The position numbers and the translations under genes were made by a program. From Norana najaformis (lineage: Eukaryota; Annelida; Clitellata; Crassiclitellata; Hormogastridae): DNA of 64,000 bases. This document shows positions 61,101 through 64,000 of this stretch, piece after piece; within the stretch, counting starts at the first letter, position 1, and each line of letters opens with the position of its first letter. The notes beneath the pieces are model-generated. The model was not told the DNA's origin. It worked only from the letters and a program-made list of their open reading frames with translations, and did not search any database. The stretch is taken from contig OZ029914.1 in the NCBI GenBank assembly GCA_964023275.1, positions 44,137,937 to 44,201,936 of the forward strand, written 5' to 3'.

Positions 61101-64000
61101 GTGGGCATACTTATTATATGTGGTGGGCATACTTACGATGATCTTGAAGAGGTACTGTCCGGAGGGTATGAGGGCTCGATTGATGTTTCCGTTTGTTCGA
61201 ATCTTGGCCGAGGTAATGTTGGTCACTTGATTAAAGGTAGCAGCTTCCAGGTAAAACCAACTTCTGCTATCTAAACATTGGAAAAGTAGATAAGCAAGTA
61301 AGCCTAAGTTGCAGCCATTAGTAAAATTATCAGCAAATGAATTGTATGTAAGGTAAGAATCATATCAAAGGCCCTGGCAGGCAATAGAAAACCAACTGAC
61401 AGACCTACTACTTCTAGTAATCGTTAGAAAAGTTTTATTTAATTAACATCTGCACTAATTTCCATTTAATTGCAGTTTCAGATAATTTATTCTCTACTAT
61501 TCTTTGTCATAATCCTGAAGGATTATTTTTACATCGGATACTTATTTTACATAGCTCTTACTAACTCTTACTAACTCTTAATAACTCGTACTATAGGTTC
61601 CAGTCGAAACAAATTACTTAAGTTACGATTCAGTTTTGTTATCCACAGTAGATGTAGGTAAATATCTTCATAGAAAGATTGTCCTACGTAGGAATAGTAT
61701 TAAATTTCGTAATAAATAATTCTGAATTAACACCATCTACTATTAGACCTGAGCTGACTATAATTTTGTTTTGGCGCTAACCAGTAATAGAAGAACATAA
61801 ATTAATGCAATTGCATAAATTTCCTAATAGTTGTGAACTGAAACCATCGTTATCCTCTAATATCAACCACATCGAAGATTAACAGAGCAACACTCTCTAA
61901 TTTTTGCAAATCAGATGAATCAATTCCAACTCGAGTAAAATCATAAGAAATTACTTAAGCATTAAATCAAAGGAAGTAGCTCAGTTTAAGAAAGGAAAAC
62001 AGTAGTTTAGGAAGACATCTTACCGTCTGAGATTGCGAAAGTCAGGGGACTTGGATTAACGTTGTTGCCGCTTTTTGCTTGAATCGAGCCAAGGTCTGTT
62101 GTCTGCAAAATACAGATTTGTAATATCAGGAGTCGGATGGGCTAAATGATCAACAATGATCTTCTTCTTGGAAATACATACAAGGCTCGATTTACGCGTA
62201 TTTGCCCATAAATGCATATGTATTTTTAAATTTTCAACACCAATACTTGTGTTGTTTGTGTACGACTGTATGTATGTAATATTATAATATATTATTTATA
62301 TTTATGTAGGCATATACGTATATCATTATGTGTATATGAATGCATGTATTTCTATATGTATGTATAGTCAGGTATGTGTGCAAATGTTTCTCCATATTAT
62401 ACACGTAATTAAATCTATATACTTGTAGCTATAGAGATATCCTTGACAATTTGTAGACTATGACTTCACGTGGTAAAGTATCCCATATCCCACAAGTGAG
62501 ACGTAGAGGAGGCCCTTATTTCCTTTTCTTCGCTCTTTAGCCGGTAATGGACGAATCCCAAGGTCCTGGACACGGAGCCAGTGCATCGCAGGACTTGCCG
62601 TTTACTTCCCAGCTTACGCCGGTACCAAATTATACTGCTTGGTGACAGAGGTACGGTGTGCGCAAACAACTTGCCCAAGGTTGTTACACGGAGTCGAACC
62701 CGCAACCGCATGTAGTAATTCATAAAATATGTAGGCTTGACTAACACTTGGTGCGCTTTCGTTGACCACCAGGATGATGGGTGTGTTGACGAAGATGGGC
62801 CTTTGGTCATACTGACTTTCGATGTTGACAACCAGCGTGGCAGTGTCCGACAAAGGGGGACTACCACCGTCCTAAAAGAAACCAGCTTTACGAATTGAAA
62901 TAGAATCGCTATTTTTATAAGATACGGTAATTTAGACATTAATTGCATGCCTGAATTAATGTTAGTCCTTAAAGACGTGACCTTTAGGGCTGAGAGATTA
63001 TTCGGCTGAATCGCAAAACACGACTTCAGTTATCGAACAACCGGACAACATTTTCTTAACGTTGCGATCTTTCAACGTTCAATCAGTCAATCTTTATTTT
63101 AAAATTAATGCAATTTTGAATGTTGCAGAGCTTGAGCAATCCACTCACTCACTCATCTACTCCCCCATCCACTCAATTACCCATCCACTCACCCATCCCC
63201 TCACTCACCCATCCACTCCCCCATCCACTCACTTACCCATCCACTCACCCATCCCCTCACTCACCCATCCACTCACCCATCCACTCACTCACTCATCCAC
63301 TCACCCATCAACTCACCCATACACTCACCCATTCACTAACTCACCCATCCACTCACCCATCCACTCAATTACCCATCCACTCACCCATCCCCTCACTCAC
63401 CCATCCACTCCCCCATCCACTCACTTACCCATCCACTCACCCATCCCCTCACTCACCCATCCACTCACCCATCCACTCACTCACTCATCCACTCACCCAT
63501 CAACTCACCCATACACTCACCCATTCACTAACTCACCCATCCACTCACCCATCCACTCAATTACCCATCCACTCACCCATCCCCTCACTCACCCATCCAC
63601 TCCCCCATCCACTCACTTACCCATCCACTCACCCATCCCCTCACTCACCCATCCACTCACCCATCCACTCACTCACTCATCCACTCACCCATCAACTCAC
63701 CCATACACTCACCCATTCACTAACTCACCCATCCACTCACCCATCCACTCACTTACCCATCCACTCACCCATCCCCTCACTCATCCATTCACTCTCTCAC
63801 ACAATCTTTACTTTACCAAGTGAAGTAATTCTCGGTCTCCTACCTGAGCACGGATGACAACGTTGTACTTCGTGATGTTTGTGCGAGCAAGACTGCGAAG
63901 GGTGGTAACAATCCCCAAGTAACTATCATCTTTGCCTTGAACCGGCTGCTTACTTATCAGGAACGTCTGGCAGGTCTGCAAGGCCTAAATAACACACAGC
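29520..64000 (-). CDS. CDH23-like: Giant CDH23-like cadherin, 33 exons assembled, incomplete at both ends
   Basis: Type I membrane cadherin. I joined 33 exons by GT-AG borders; every phase agrees and no stop interrupts about 1,624 codons. Order: exons 1-27, about 13 cadherin (EC) repeats (63984 to 35556); exons 28-31, membrane-adjacent domain and TM (34167 to 30673); exons 32-33, cytoplasmic microexons. The membrane-adjacent segment (VFIVREGQRLKFVFDKDPSS ... VIQDNDVLSVEEGTKLF ... LYTAYNV) aligns by eye with that of vertebrate CDH23 (RIKIVIN..., VVNRDTN..., LFRNYNV). CDH23 and PCDH15 form tip links in hair cells; relatives of this type sit on microvilli in other animals. The signal peptide and further N-terminal repeats lie beyond 64000; the C-terminus was not found. 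Exon details are in the entries for each block. Confidence 0.88.
29660..29760 (+). mobile_element. Degenerate tRNA-SINE with CORE-like segment
   Basis: 'ctcgggttcgaagcttgctc' has B-box-like GGTTCGAAGC, followed by 'ccttgagcaagtccttcac', close to the conserved SINE core seen in the family E elements. Confidence 0.4.
30121..30152 (-). CDS. CDH23-like: Cadherin exon 32, 32-nt cytoplasmic microexon
   Basis: Acceptor 'gtttgcag' and donor 'gtaagt'. It reads (V)YTRGYLKNRP(Y), entering in phase 2 and leaving in phase 1, so it links the transmembrane exon to exon 33 without a frame break. The joined cytoplasmic start is CCFWPVYTRGYLKNRPYIVL: basic residues right after the membrane, as expected for a type I protein. 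Confidence 0.65.
30315..30632 (+). mobile_element. LINE 3' end, family D (LRWYGHV type)
   Basis: Open frame ISDKVREAWLRWYGHVMRRE, CIKRIMTEEIYGRRSRG, then RWVDMIQQDLKLLRLKKED: the standard C-terminal sequence of endonuclease-type LINE proteins. 'ggagggattaattccagcc' and a (GAA)n tail follow. Other copies are at 56130 (+), 57488 (-) and 40688 (-). It lies in the intron just 3' of the transmembrane exon. Confidence 0.85.
30673..30806 (-). CDS. CDH23-like: Cadherin exon 31: Trp-rich transmembrane exon
   Basis: Acceptor 'ttgaatttcag', donor 'gtaagt', phase 0 to 2. It reads ACYVKTTTHWWSGYWFLWW, then LLIALALFIFVVVALILNIL, then ACCFWPV. One clear membrane span with five Trp in the first half and a Cys-Cys-Phe-Trp end that could be palmitoylated. 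Confidence 0.85.
30859..31018. repeat. Second copy of the 28486-28650 tandem-repeat segment
   Basis: 'caacacaatgcaaccattat' through 'cagtcagaaacaacaat' match copy 1 in the same orientation, 2.37 kb away. It starts about 50 bp from the transmembrane exon. Confidence 0.85.
31019..31616. other. Cadherin intron 30, nothing recognised
   Basis: No exon or known repeat seen; AT-rich. Confidence 0.4.
31617..34167 (-). CDS. CDH23-like: Cadherin exons 28-30: CDH23-type membrane-adjacent domain
   Basis: Exons 34079-34167, 32706-32807, 31617-31764, phases 0/2, 2/2, 2/0. Translation: VFIVREGQRLKFVFDKDPSS, then TNNFLNMYNKSISASGAVLN, HVDENAFYYFNMTDMCFQVI, and WKDQWEKLYTAYNVQGGPR. The order of elements (xRLKFVx, long helix, beta strands with VIQDNDVLS, final YNV helix) is that of the CDH23 membrane-adjacent domain. 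It follows directly on the last EC repeat (ATLT|VFIV). Confidence 0.82.
31973..32156. mobile_element. (AAT)n followed by fragment of the 'FLFQRLS' segment
   Basis: (AAT)n at 31973-32030, then a frame reading ELGRKLTNVT ... ETSYLFQRLSVAVQCGNANC, clearly related to 34745-34870 and 54175-54290. It is truncated after about 120 bp. Confidence 0.65.
32189..32433. repeat. (ACAACAACAATC)n tandem array
   Basis: About 20 units of a 12-bp repeat alternating ATC and ATA; it opens long artefactual Thr-Ile and Val frames. Confidence 0.95.
32434..33424. other. Cadherin intronic DNA around exon 29
   Basis: Apart from exon 29 (32706-32807) I see no coding sequence or recognised repeat. Confidence 0.4.
33425..34043. 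repeat. 41-bp minisatellite next to cadherin exon 28
   Basis: About 15 copies of TGTTATGTTATGTAACATCA + TCACATGTTGATGTGGCGAA + C. Variants differ by single bases (CACATG/CGCATG, GTTATG/GTTAAG). Each unit carries the near-palindromes GTTATGTAAC and CATCACATGTTGATG. The array ends 35 bp from the exon 28 donor. Confidence 0.95.
34205..34740. repeat. Cluster of (ATT)n, (TAG)n and (AAT)n tracts
   Basis: (ATT)n at 34207-34265, (TAG)n-(AAT)n at 34437-34567, (AAT)n at 34690-34740, separated by short AT-rich sequence. Confidence 0.95.
34741..35360 (+). mobile_element. 'FLFQRLS' segment, copy 1, flanked by (AAT)n on both sides
   Basis: The frame begins KKIGRHLTQASGDKRETSFL, then FQRLSIAIQRSNAIAFNGTF, and passes through EPDLSEDWQFQRTIT. 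A second frame (SRRVEVEETSTLGSAKP, TTTAMKRRELVVLDVRP) is also kept between copies. The other full copy is 53700-54295 on the opposite strand. It looks like a degenerate retroelement-encoded segment; the family is not identified. It lies in the intron between exons 27 and 28. Confidence 0.65.
35361..35487. repeat. (AAT)n / (ATT)n tract
   Basis: (AAT)n, short (ATT)n, 'ataacatatattaggaatat', (AAT)n. The motif 'atataacatatattaggaat' also precedes the (AAT)n at 34672-34690, so this block is a repeat of that one. Confidence 0.9.
35556..41095 (-). CDS. CDH23-like: Cadherin exons 22-27: Cys-containing membrane-proximal EC repeats
   Basis: Exons 40875-41095, 39660-39839, 38863-38970, 37635-37758, 36956-37228, 35556-35848. 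Shown by YFKVDPVTGVVSTRQ, FFIDPVSGNMTTNG, FELDPISGNITTK, FLIDPITGYVSTN: four successive 'DPxTG' strands. Cysteines appear repeatedly (VCITL, RCISL, DLCLG, QACSL, KACYNG, LWNCTS, GTCKG, GDCDAP) where earlier repeats have few, suggesting disulfides. N-glycosylation sequons are frequent. No calcium linker motif remains except DPNQEG-like remnants. Confidence 0.85.
35860..36005 (-). mobile_element. (ACTT)n-tailed retroposon, family G, at cadherin exon 27 acceptor
   Basis: 'gaagtaagtaagtaagaagt' begins about 6 bp from the exon 27 acceptor and continues to 'aatccatttgttaacacgcc' and 'cgaggaatcgtgggcg'. On the gene strand the (ACTT)n tail forms the pyrimidine-rich stretch before the AG. Confidence 0.7.
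36010..36240. repeat. (AAT)n and ATGT/ATAC-rich microsatellites
   Basis: (AAT)n at 36015-36060 and imperfect ATGT/ATAC repeats at 36105-36225. Confidence 0.8.
38040..38393 (+). mobile_element. LINE 3' end with RT remnant, family A
   Basis: The frame SPLAISAQVFHSKLKTFLFH is the final reverse-transcriptase helix. The family A 3' UTR ('ttttggatcttgacctggaa', 'tttgctttcgttgggcgctg') and tail 'aattacgattacgat' follow. This copy links the RT remnant to the family A tail. Confidence 0.8.
39968..40115 (-). mobile_element. LINE/SINE 3'-tail, family B
   Basis: 'aatgtaaatgtacaaggttt', 'tatagcgaccgtatggcctc', 'tcaatgaatttatcaggtga'. The tail reads (ACATTT)n on minus. Confidence 0.75.
40430..40676 (-). 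mobile_element. CORE-like tRNA SINE, family E
   Basis: Shares 'gacgaatcccaaggtcctgg', 'ccagtgcatcgcaggacttg', 'ccgttttacttcccagctga' and 'aaattatactgcttggtgac' with 59465-59700 and 62468-62705. This copy lacks the tRNA head. Confidence 0.7.
40688..40800 (-). mobile_element. LINE 3' end, family D, short
   Basis: 'aatccctcccagggagggat', 'cgaatccttcttttccattg', 'cagtatcttctttcttcagt' match the minus-strand view of the LRWYGHV family. Confidence 0.75.
41171..41280. repeat. (CATA)n microsatellite with (CCGT)n edge
   Basis: (CCGT)n then imperfect (CATA)n. Similar CATA tracts lie at 41530-41615 and 41830-41915. Confidence 0.9.
41281..41540 (+). mobile_element. LINE 3' end with RT remnant, family C
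   Basis: The frame LLWNGLHNDLRQELLTLSPP and FRKRLKTFLF is the RT C-terminus. 'gaagtgacgctttataaatt' and (TTACA)n tail follow. Confidence 0.8.
41625..41830 (+). mobile_element. LINE 3' end, family C
   Basis: 'tcatggggcccggatcgcct', 'ttggagtggctctttataaa', 'ttcttgattacgataac'. This is a second family C copy in tandem with 41281-41540, separated by CATA repeats. Confidence 0.7.
42060..42480. repeat. 15-bp minisatellite TGTTTTGTAGTGTAT
   Basis: About 28 units, with TTGTTTTGTA variants at regular spacing. The unit length is a multiple of three, so four long reading frames on the two strands stay open. I regard none as a gene. Confidence 0.95.
42481..42993. other. Cadherin intron 21, no gene
   Basis: The minus-strand frame at 42523-42738 has an RT-like end (TFNKGLKTFLFKLS), so part of this is another old LINE fragment. 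The rest is TATTGTATTG-rich. Confidence 0.5.
42994..48772 (-). CDS. CDH23-like: Cadherin exons 16-21: divergent EC repeats lacking Ca motifs
   Basis: Exons 48631-48772, 47555-47788, 46557-46726, 45321-45464, 43822-43932, 42994-43177. Repeats remain recognisable by FRIDPTNGTIIV, PVGTVLYPEM, VTATADLPSVATQTATVTI, DADLPTF, NYIFTIYNNV, GKILVRKPDNV, VTINVIHWFNNYPPEF. The calcium motifs (DxNDN, DRE, DxD) are absent. The exon 16 donor is GTTCGT, just before an in-frame TAG. Exon 20 (37 codons) was found only because exons 19 and 21 left a half repeat between them. Confidence 0.83.
43178..43821. other. Cadherin intron 20, nothing recognised
   Basis: No repeat family or extra exon seen between exons 20 and 21. 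Confidence 0.4.
44465..44640 (+). mobile_element. LINE/SINE 3'-tail, family B
   Basis: The only plus-strand copy: 'gatccatacacggggacctt', 'aaagaatctcaccggatgaa', 'gaggctataggtcgctatag', 'cactaatgtttacatttgga'. Confidence 0.75.
44830..45108. repeat. (CTT)n followed by (CTACTACCACCA)n
   Basis: About 110 bp of nearly pure CTT then about 160 bp of CTA/CCA repeats, with a roughly 63-bp higher-order period in the second part ('ctaccaccactacttctacc' recurs). One strand is almost all pyrimidine in the first part. Confidence 0.95.
45830..46370. repeat. 29-bp minisatellite in cadherin intron 18
   Basis: About 18 copies of GTCTATTAACTATAAAGTAG + TTTTGTTTA, very uniform in the centre and diverged at both ends. 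Confidence 0.95.
47215..47425 (-). mobile_element. tRNA-derived SINE, family G
   Basis: On minus: 'ggtagccgattggttagagc' (A-box TAGCCGATTGG), then GGGTTCAAGTATC about 45 bp on (B-box like), a body with 'gctcagcgccatcgattgat', and the end 'ggcgcctaacaaatgcagg', close to the (ACTT)n-tailed family at 22529, 28960 and 35860. Confidence 0.7.
48045..48225 (+). mobile_element. SINE family F body
   Basis: 'ggtgagggagaggactgact', 'cctccctcatatgccgaggc', 'catggttacctctcaaggaa' match the minus-strand element at 21369-21782. Confidence 0.65.
49166..56696 (-). CDS. CDH23-like: Cadherin exons 8-15: best-conserved EC repeats
   Basis: Exons 56626-56696, 55382-55652, 54690-54859, 52121-52202, 51415-51496, 50415-50602, 49608-49734, 49166-49323. 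Canonical pieces: KASDPDTGEAGRITYSI, LTIQATDQTGLSSTAQLRI, VQDTNNHPPVC with TELES, INATDEDS, DNFDIDYRTGLISYA, VLAIDEGSPPLTGTAMVYV, VNENTTINSIIGRV. The exon 9 donor is weak (AAA|GTAGTG) but keeps phase and yields SEFKASPLERDRMISY. After this block the linkers degenerate (SVFRPPVF). Confidence 0.87.
49343..49478 (-). mobile_element. LINE/SINE 3'-tail, family B
   Basis: 'aatgtgaatgtacaggtttt', 'ctatagtgaccgtatgacct', 'caatgaatttatcgggtgag'. It begins about 20 bp beyond the acceptor of cadherin exon 15. Confidence 0.75.
49770..49829 (+). mobile_element. LINE 3'-tail, family A, short
   Basis: 'gcttggcattcgttgggcgc', 'tgtaaaaatctcgagattac', 'gattacgatt'. It lies about 35 bp from the acceptor of exon 14. 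Confidence 0.75.
49870..50010 (-). mobile_element. LINE/SINE 3'-tail, family B
   Basis: 'ataaatgtaaatgtacctgc', 'tctatagcgaccgtatgcct', 'gtaaatttatcgggtgagac'. Confidence 0.75.
50120..50400 (+). mobile_element. LINE 3' end, family A
   Basis: 'cttgaaaacactcatcatcc', 'actcttggatcttgacctgg', 'gaataaggaggttcccggga', 'cgctgttgaaatctcgagtt', tail 'acaattacgattac'. It ends about 14 bp from the exon 13 donor (exon edge 50415). Confidence 0.75.
50603..51414. other. Cadherin intron 12, nothing recognised
   Basis: No repeat family or exon that I can name. Confidence 0.4.
52440..52580. repeat. (CTA)n/(AAT)n tract
   Basis: Imperfect CTA and AAT repeats in cadherin intron 10. Confidence 0.85.
52658..53468. 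mobile_element. Foldback element with repeat-built inverted termini and 10-bp direct repeats
   Basis: The left terminus (about 52672-52793) is tandem GGACAATAACCCCC units; the right terminus (about 53346-53452) is the reverse complement, GGGGGTTATTGTCC. The two match almost base for base, ending in 'tgtactgatac' / 'gtatcagtata'-like sequence. The interior has three to four ~66-bp units ('agacatgaaagacttaccat', 'acatcaaaaactaattatta', 'gacaactggcagagagtag') and AT-rich DNA. CCTTTGGATG flanks both ends (52658-52667 and 53459-53468). No transposase frame is present. Confidence 0.8.
53490..53672. repeat. (ATG)n/(AAT)n/(ATT)n/(TAG)n tract
   Basis: Mixed trinucleotide repeats directly left of the 'FLFQRLS' segment copy 2. 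Confidence 0.9.
53700..54295 (-). mobile_element. 'FLFQRLS' segment, copy 2, flanked by trinucleotide tracts
   Basis: Reverse-oriented relative of 34741-35360, very similar in sequence (MEPDLSEDWQFQRTIT at the start of the frame in both), with an internal replacement around 54040-54120. (ATT)n-type repeats lie immediately on both sides. Confidence 0.65.
54296..54412. repeat. (ATT)n/(ACT)n tract
   Basis: Imperfect ATT, TTATT and ACT repeats. Confidence 0.9.
54993..55105. repeat. (TAG)n-(CAG)n-(GAA)n tract
   Basis: About 30 TAG/TGG repeats, then CAG and GAA repeats, which form the tail of the neighbouring SINE. Confidence 0.9.
55105..55265 (-). mobile_element. SINE family F body
   Basis: 'cacatgagggtgggtgacct', 'gtcctcttcctcgccgattg', 'atcttaccgccgatagttta' correspond to the family F body at 21480-21600. 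Confidence 0.6.
55815..55995. repeat. ATGTATGC-type microsatellite
   Basis: Imperfect ATGT/ATGC repeats. Confidence 0.9.
56130..56465 (+). mobile_element. LINE 3' end, family D
   Basis: 'aggttgagatggtacggtca', 'aactgcattaaaagaattat', 'aggagggattaattccagcc', tail (GAA)n. The frame is broken (stop at 'agatagggagac'). Confidence 0.85.
56697..57487. other. Cadherin intron 7, left part, nothing recognised
   Basis: No exon or repeat family seen. Confidence 0.4.
57488..57822 (-). mobile_element. LINE 3' end, family D
   Basis: On minus, the open frame SDKVREARLRWYGHVVQREE, CIKRIMTAEVYKRRSRG, RWGDMIQQNLKLRRLKKEDA. It is inverted relative to 56130-56465, about 1 kb apart, and its (CTT)n tail faces that copy. 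Confidence 0.85.
57880..63984 (-). CDS. CDH23-like: Cadherin exons 1-7: EC repeats with partly canonical Ca sites
   Basis: Exons 63844-63984, 62746-62871, 62024-62102, 61137-61270, 59868-60050, 58886-59059, 57880-58047. Translation shows RAQDGGSPPLSDTATLVV, linker-like QYDQRPIF, XEX-like VVNES, then VIIQDTNAYAPTF (DxNxxAP linker), VTDLDADNAYFDI (DxD) and LSRNTNAPIF. The donor of exon 5 is GTGGCA (exon end GAT), chosen because it alone keeps phase. Exon 4's donor (GTAAGT at 61136) is the first unit of a 22-bp minisatellite. The exon 1 acceptor could be 63985 or nine bases further in. Confidence 0.87.
58048..58885. other. Cadherin intron 6, (ATC)n only
   Basis: (CAT)n at 58083-58130; otherwise nothing recognised. 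Confidence 0.4.
59465..59700 (-). mobile_element. CORE-like tRNA SINE, family E
   Basis: On minus: 'gtgagggttcgacttcgtgt' (B-box GGTTCGACTTC), 'aacgaccctggtcaagttgt', 'gtgcctctgtcaccaagcag', ending 'ttgagatctgggatacttta'. It parallels the MIR-type core (ACCTTGGGCAAGTTACTTAA). Confidence 0.7.
60690..60925. repeat. Degenerate ~17-20-bp AGAGAATGTGGCCTAA repeat
   Basis: About ten diverged units such as 'acagaatgtggcctaaaaga' and 'aagagaatgtggcctaacgg'. Confidence 0.75.
61028..61136. repeat. 22-bp minisatellite made of 5' splice-site copies (cadherin exon 4)
   Basis: Five units 22 bp apart. On the gene strand the functional one reads C|GTAAGTATGCCCACCA and the other four read A|ATAAGTATGCCCACCA. 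Confidence 0.95.
61271..62023. other. Cadherin intron 3, nothing recognised
   Basis: AT-rich; no exon or repeat family seen. Confidence 0.4.
62468..62705 (-). mobile_element. CORE-like tRNA SINE, family E, best copy
   Basis: On minus: 'ttgcgggttcgactccgtgt' (exact pol III B-box GGTTCGACTCC), 'aacaaccttgggcaagttgt', 'acctctgtcaccaagcagta', 'taatttggtaccggcgtaag'. There is no A-box, so the head is truncated. It ends about 40 bp from the exon 2 donor. Confidence 0.75.
63135..63792. repeat. 12-bp CCATCCACTCAC array with 192-bp higher-order unit
   Basis: About 55 units. The rare variant ACTCAATTAC recurs at 63171, 63363 and 63555, exactly 192 bp (16 units) apart. The order of the other variants is identical within each 192-bp block. 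Confidence 0.95.

Noticed and set aside
63062-63857. 245-253-codon His/Pro/Ser/Thr-rich frames
   Set aside because: They are readings of the 12-bp array inside a cadherin intron.

Overview
This is invertebrate animal nuclear DNA. The introns are GT-AG and mostly 0.3-2.5 kb long. The background is AT-rich, with many microsatellites, minisatellites and short retroposon tails. The gene families are metazoan: a phosphoethanolamine N-methyltransferase, ATAD1/Msp1, C2H2 zinc-finger proteins, and a giant cadherin ending in a CDH23/PCDH15-type membrane-adjacent domain. I cannot name the species or phylum from the sequence.

Layout. (1) 443-3324, plus strand: the last six exons of a phosphoethanolamine N-methyltransferase whose 5' part lies left of the window. 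(2) 5793-7169, plus: a nine-finger C2H2 protein in one exon. (3) 8470-16287, minus: a complete ten-exon ATAD1/Msp1 AAA-ATPase (417 aa by my splicing). (4) 17808-19292, minus: a two-exon type II membrane glycosyltransferase-like protein (340 aa). (5) 19.3-29.5 kb: repeat-rich DNA with a hAT-type MITE, an inverted-repeat structure, tRNA-derived SINEs, LINE tails and a small five-finger C2H2 gene on the plus strand (26645-27178). (6) 29520-64000, minus: one large cadherin. I joined 33 consecutive exons whose splice phases all agree, about 4.87 kb of coding sequence. It enters from beyond the right edge, runs through about 13 cadherin repeats, a CDH23-like membrane-adjacent domain, a Trp-rich transmembrane exon and two cytoplasmic microexons. 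Its N-terminus and its last cytoplasmic exons were not found.

The genes do not form a functional cluster. PMT makes phosphocholine, ATAD1 extracts mistargeted tail-anchored proteins from mitochondria and peroxisomes, the GT-like protein is probably a Golgi enzyme, and the cadherin is a cell-surface adhesion or hair-bundle-type protein.

The most unusual signals are: two minisatellites that start exactly at 5' splice sites and repeat the splice-site sequence (one in ATAD1, one in the cadherin); a foldback element built from (GGACAATAACCCC) units and flanked by 10-bp direct repeats; loss of calcium-binding linkers in the membrane-proximal half of the cadherin; two in-phase microexons right after its transmembrane exon; and a degenerate retroelement-like segment found three times, always next to (AAT)n.
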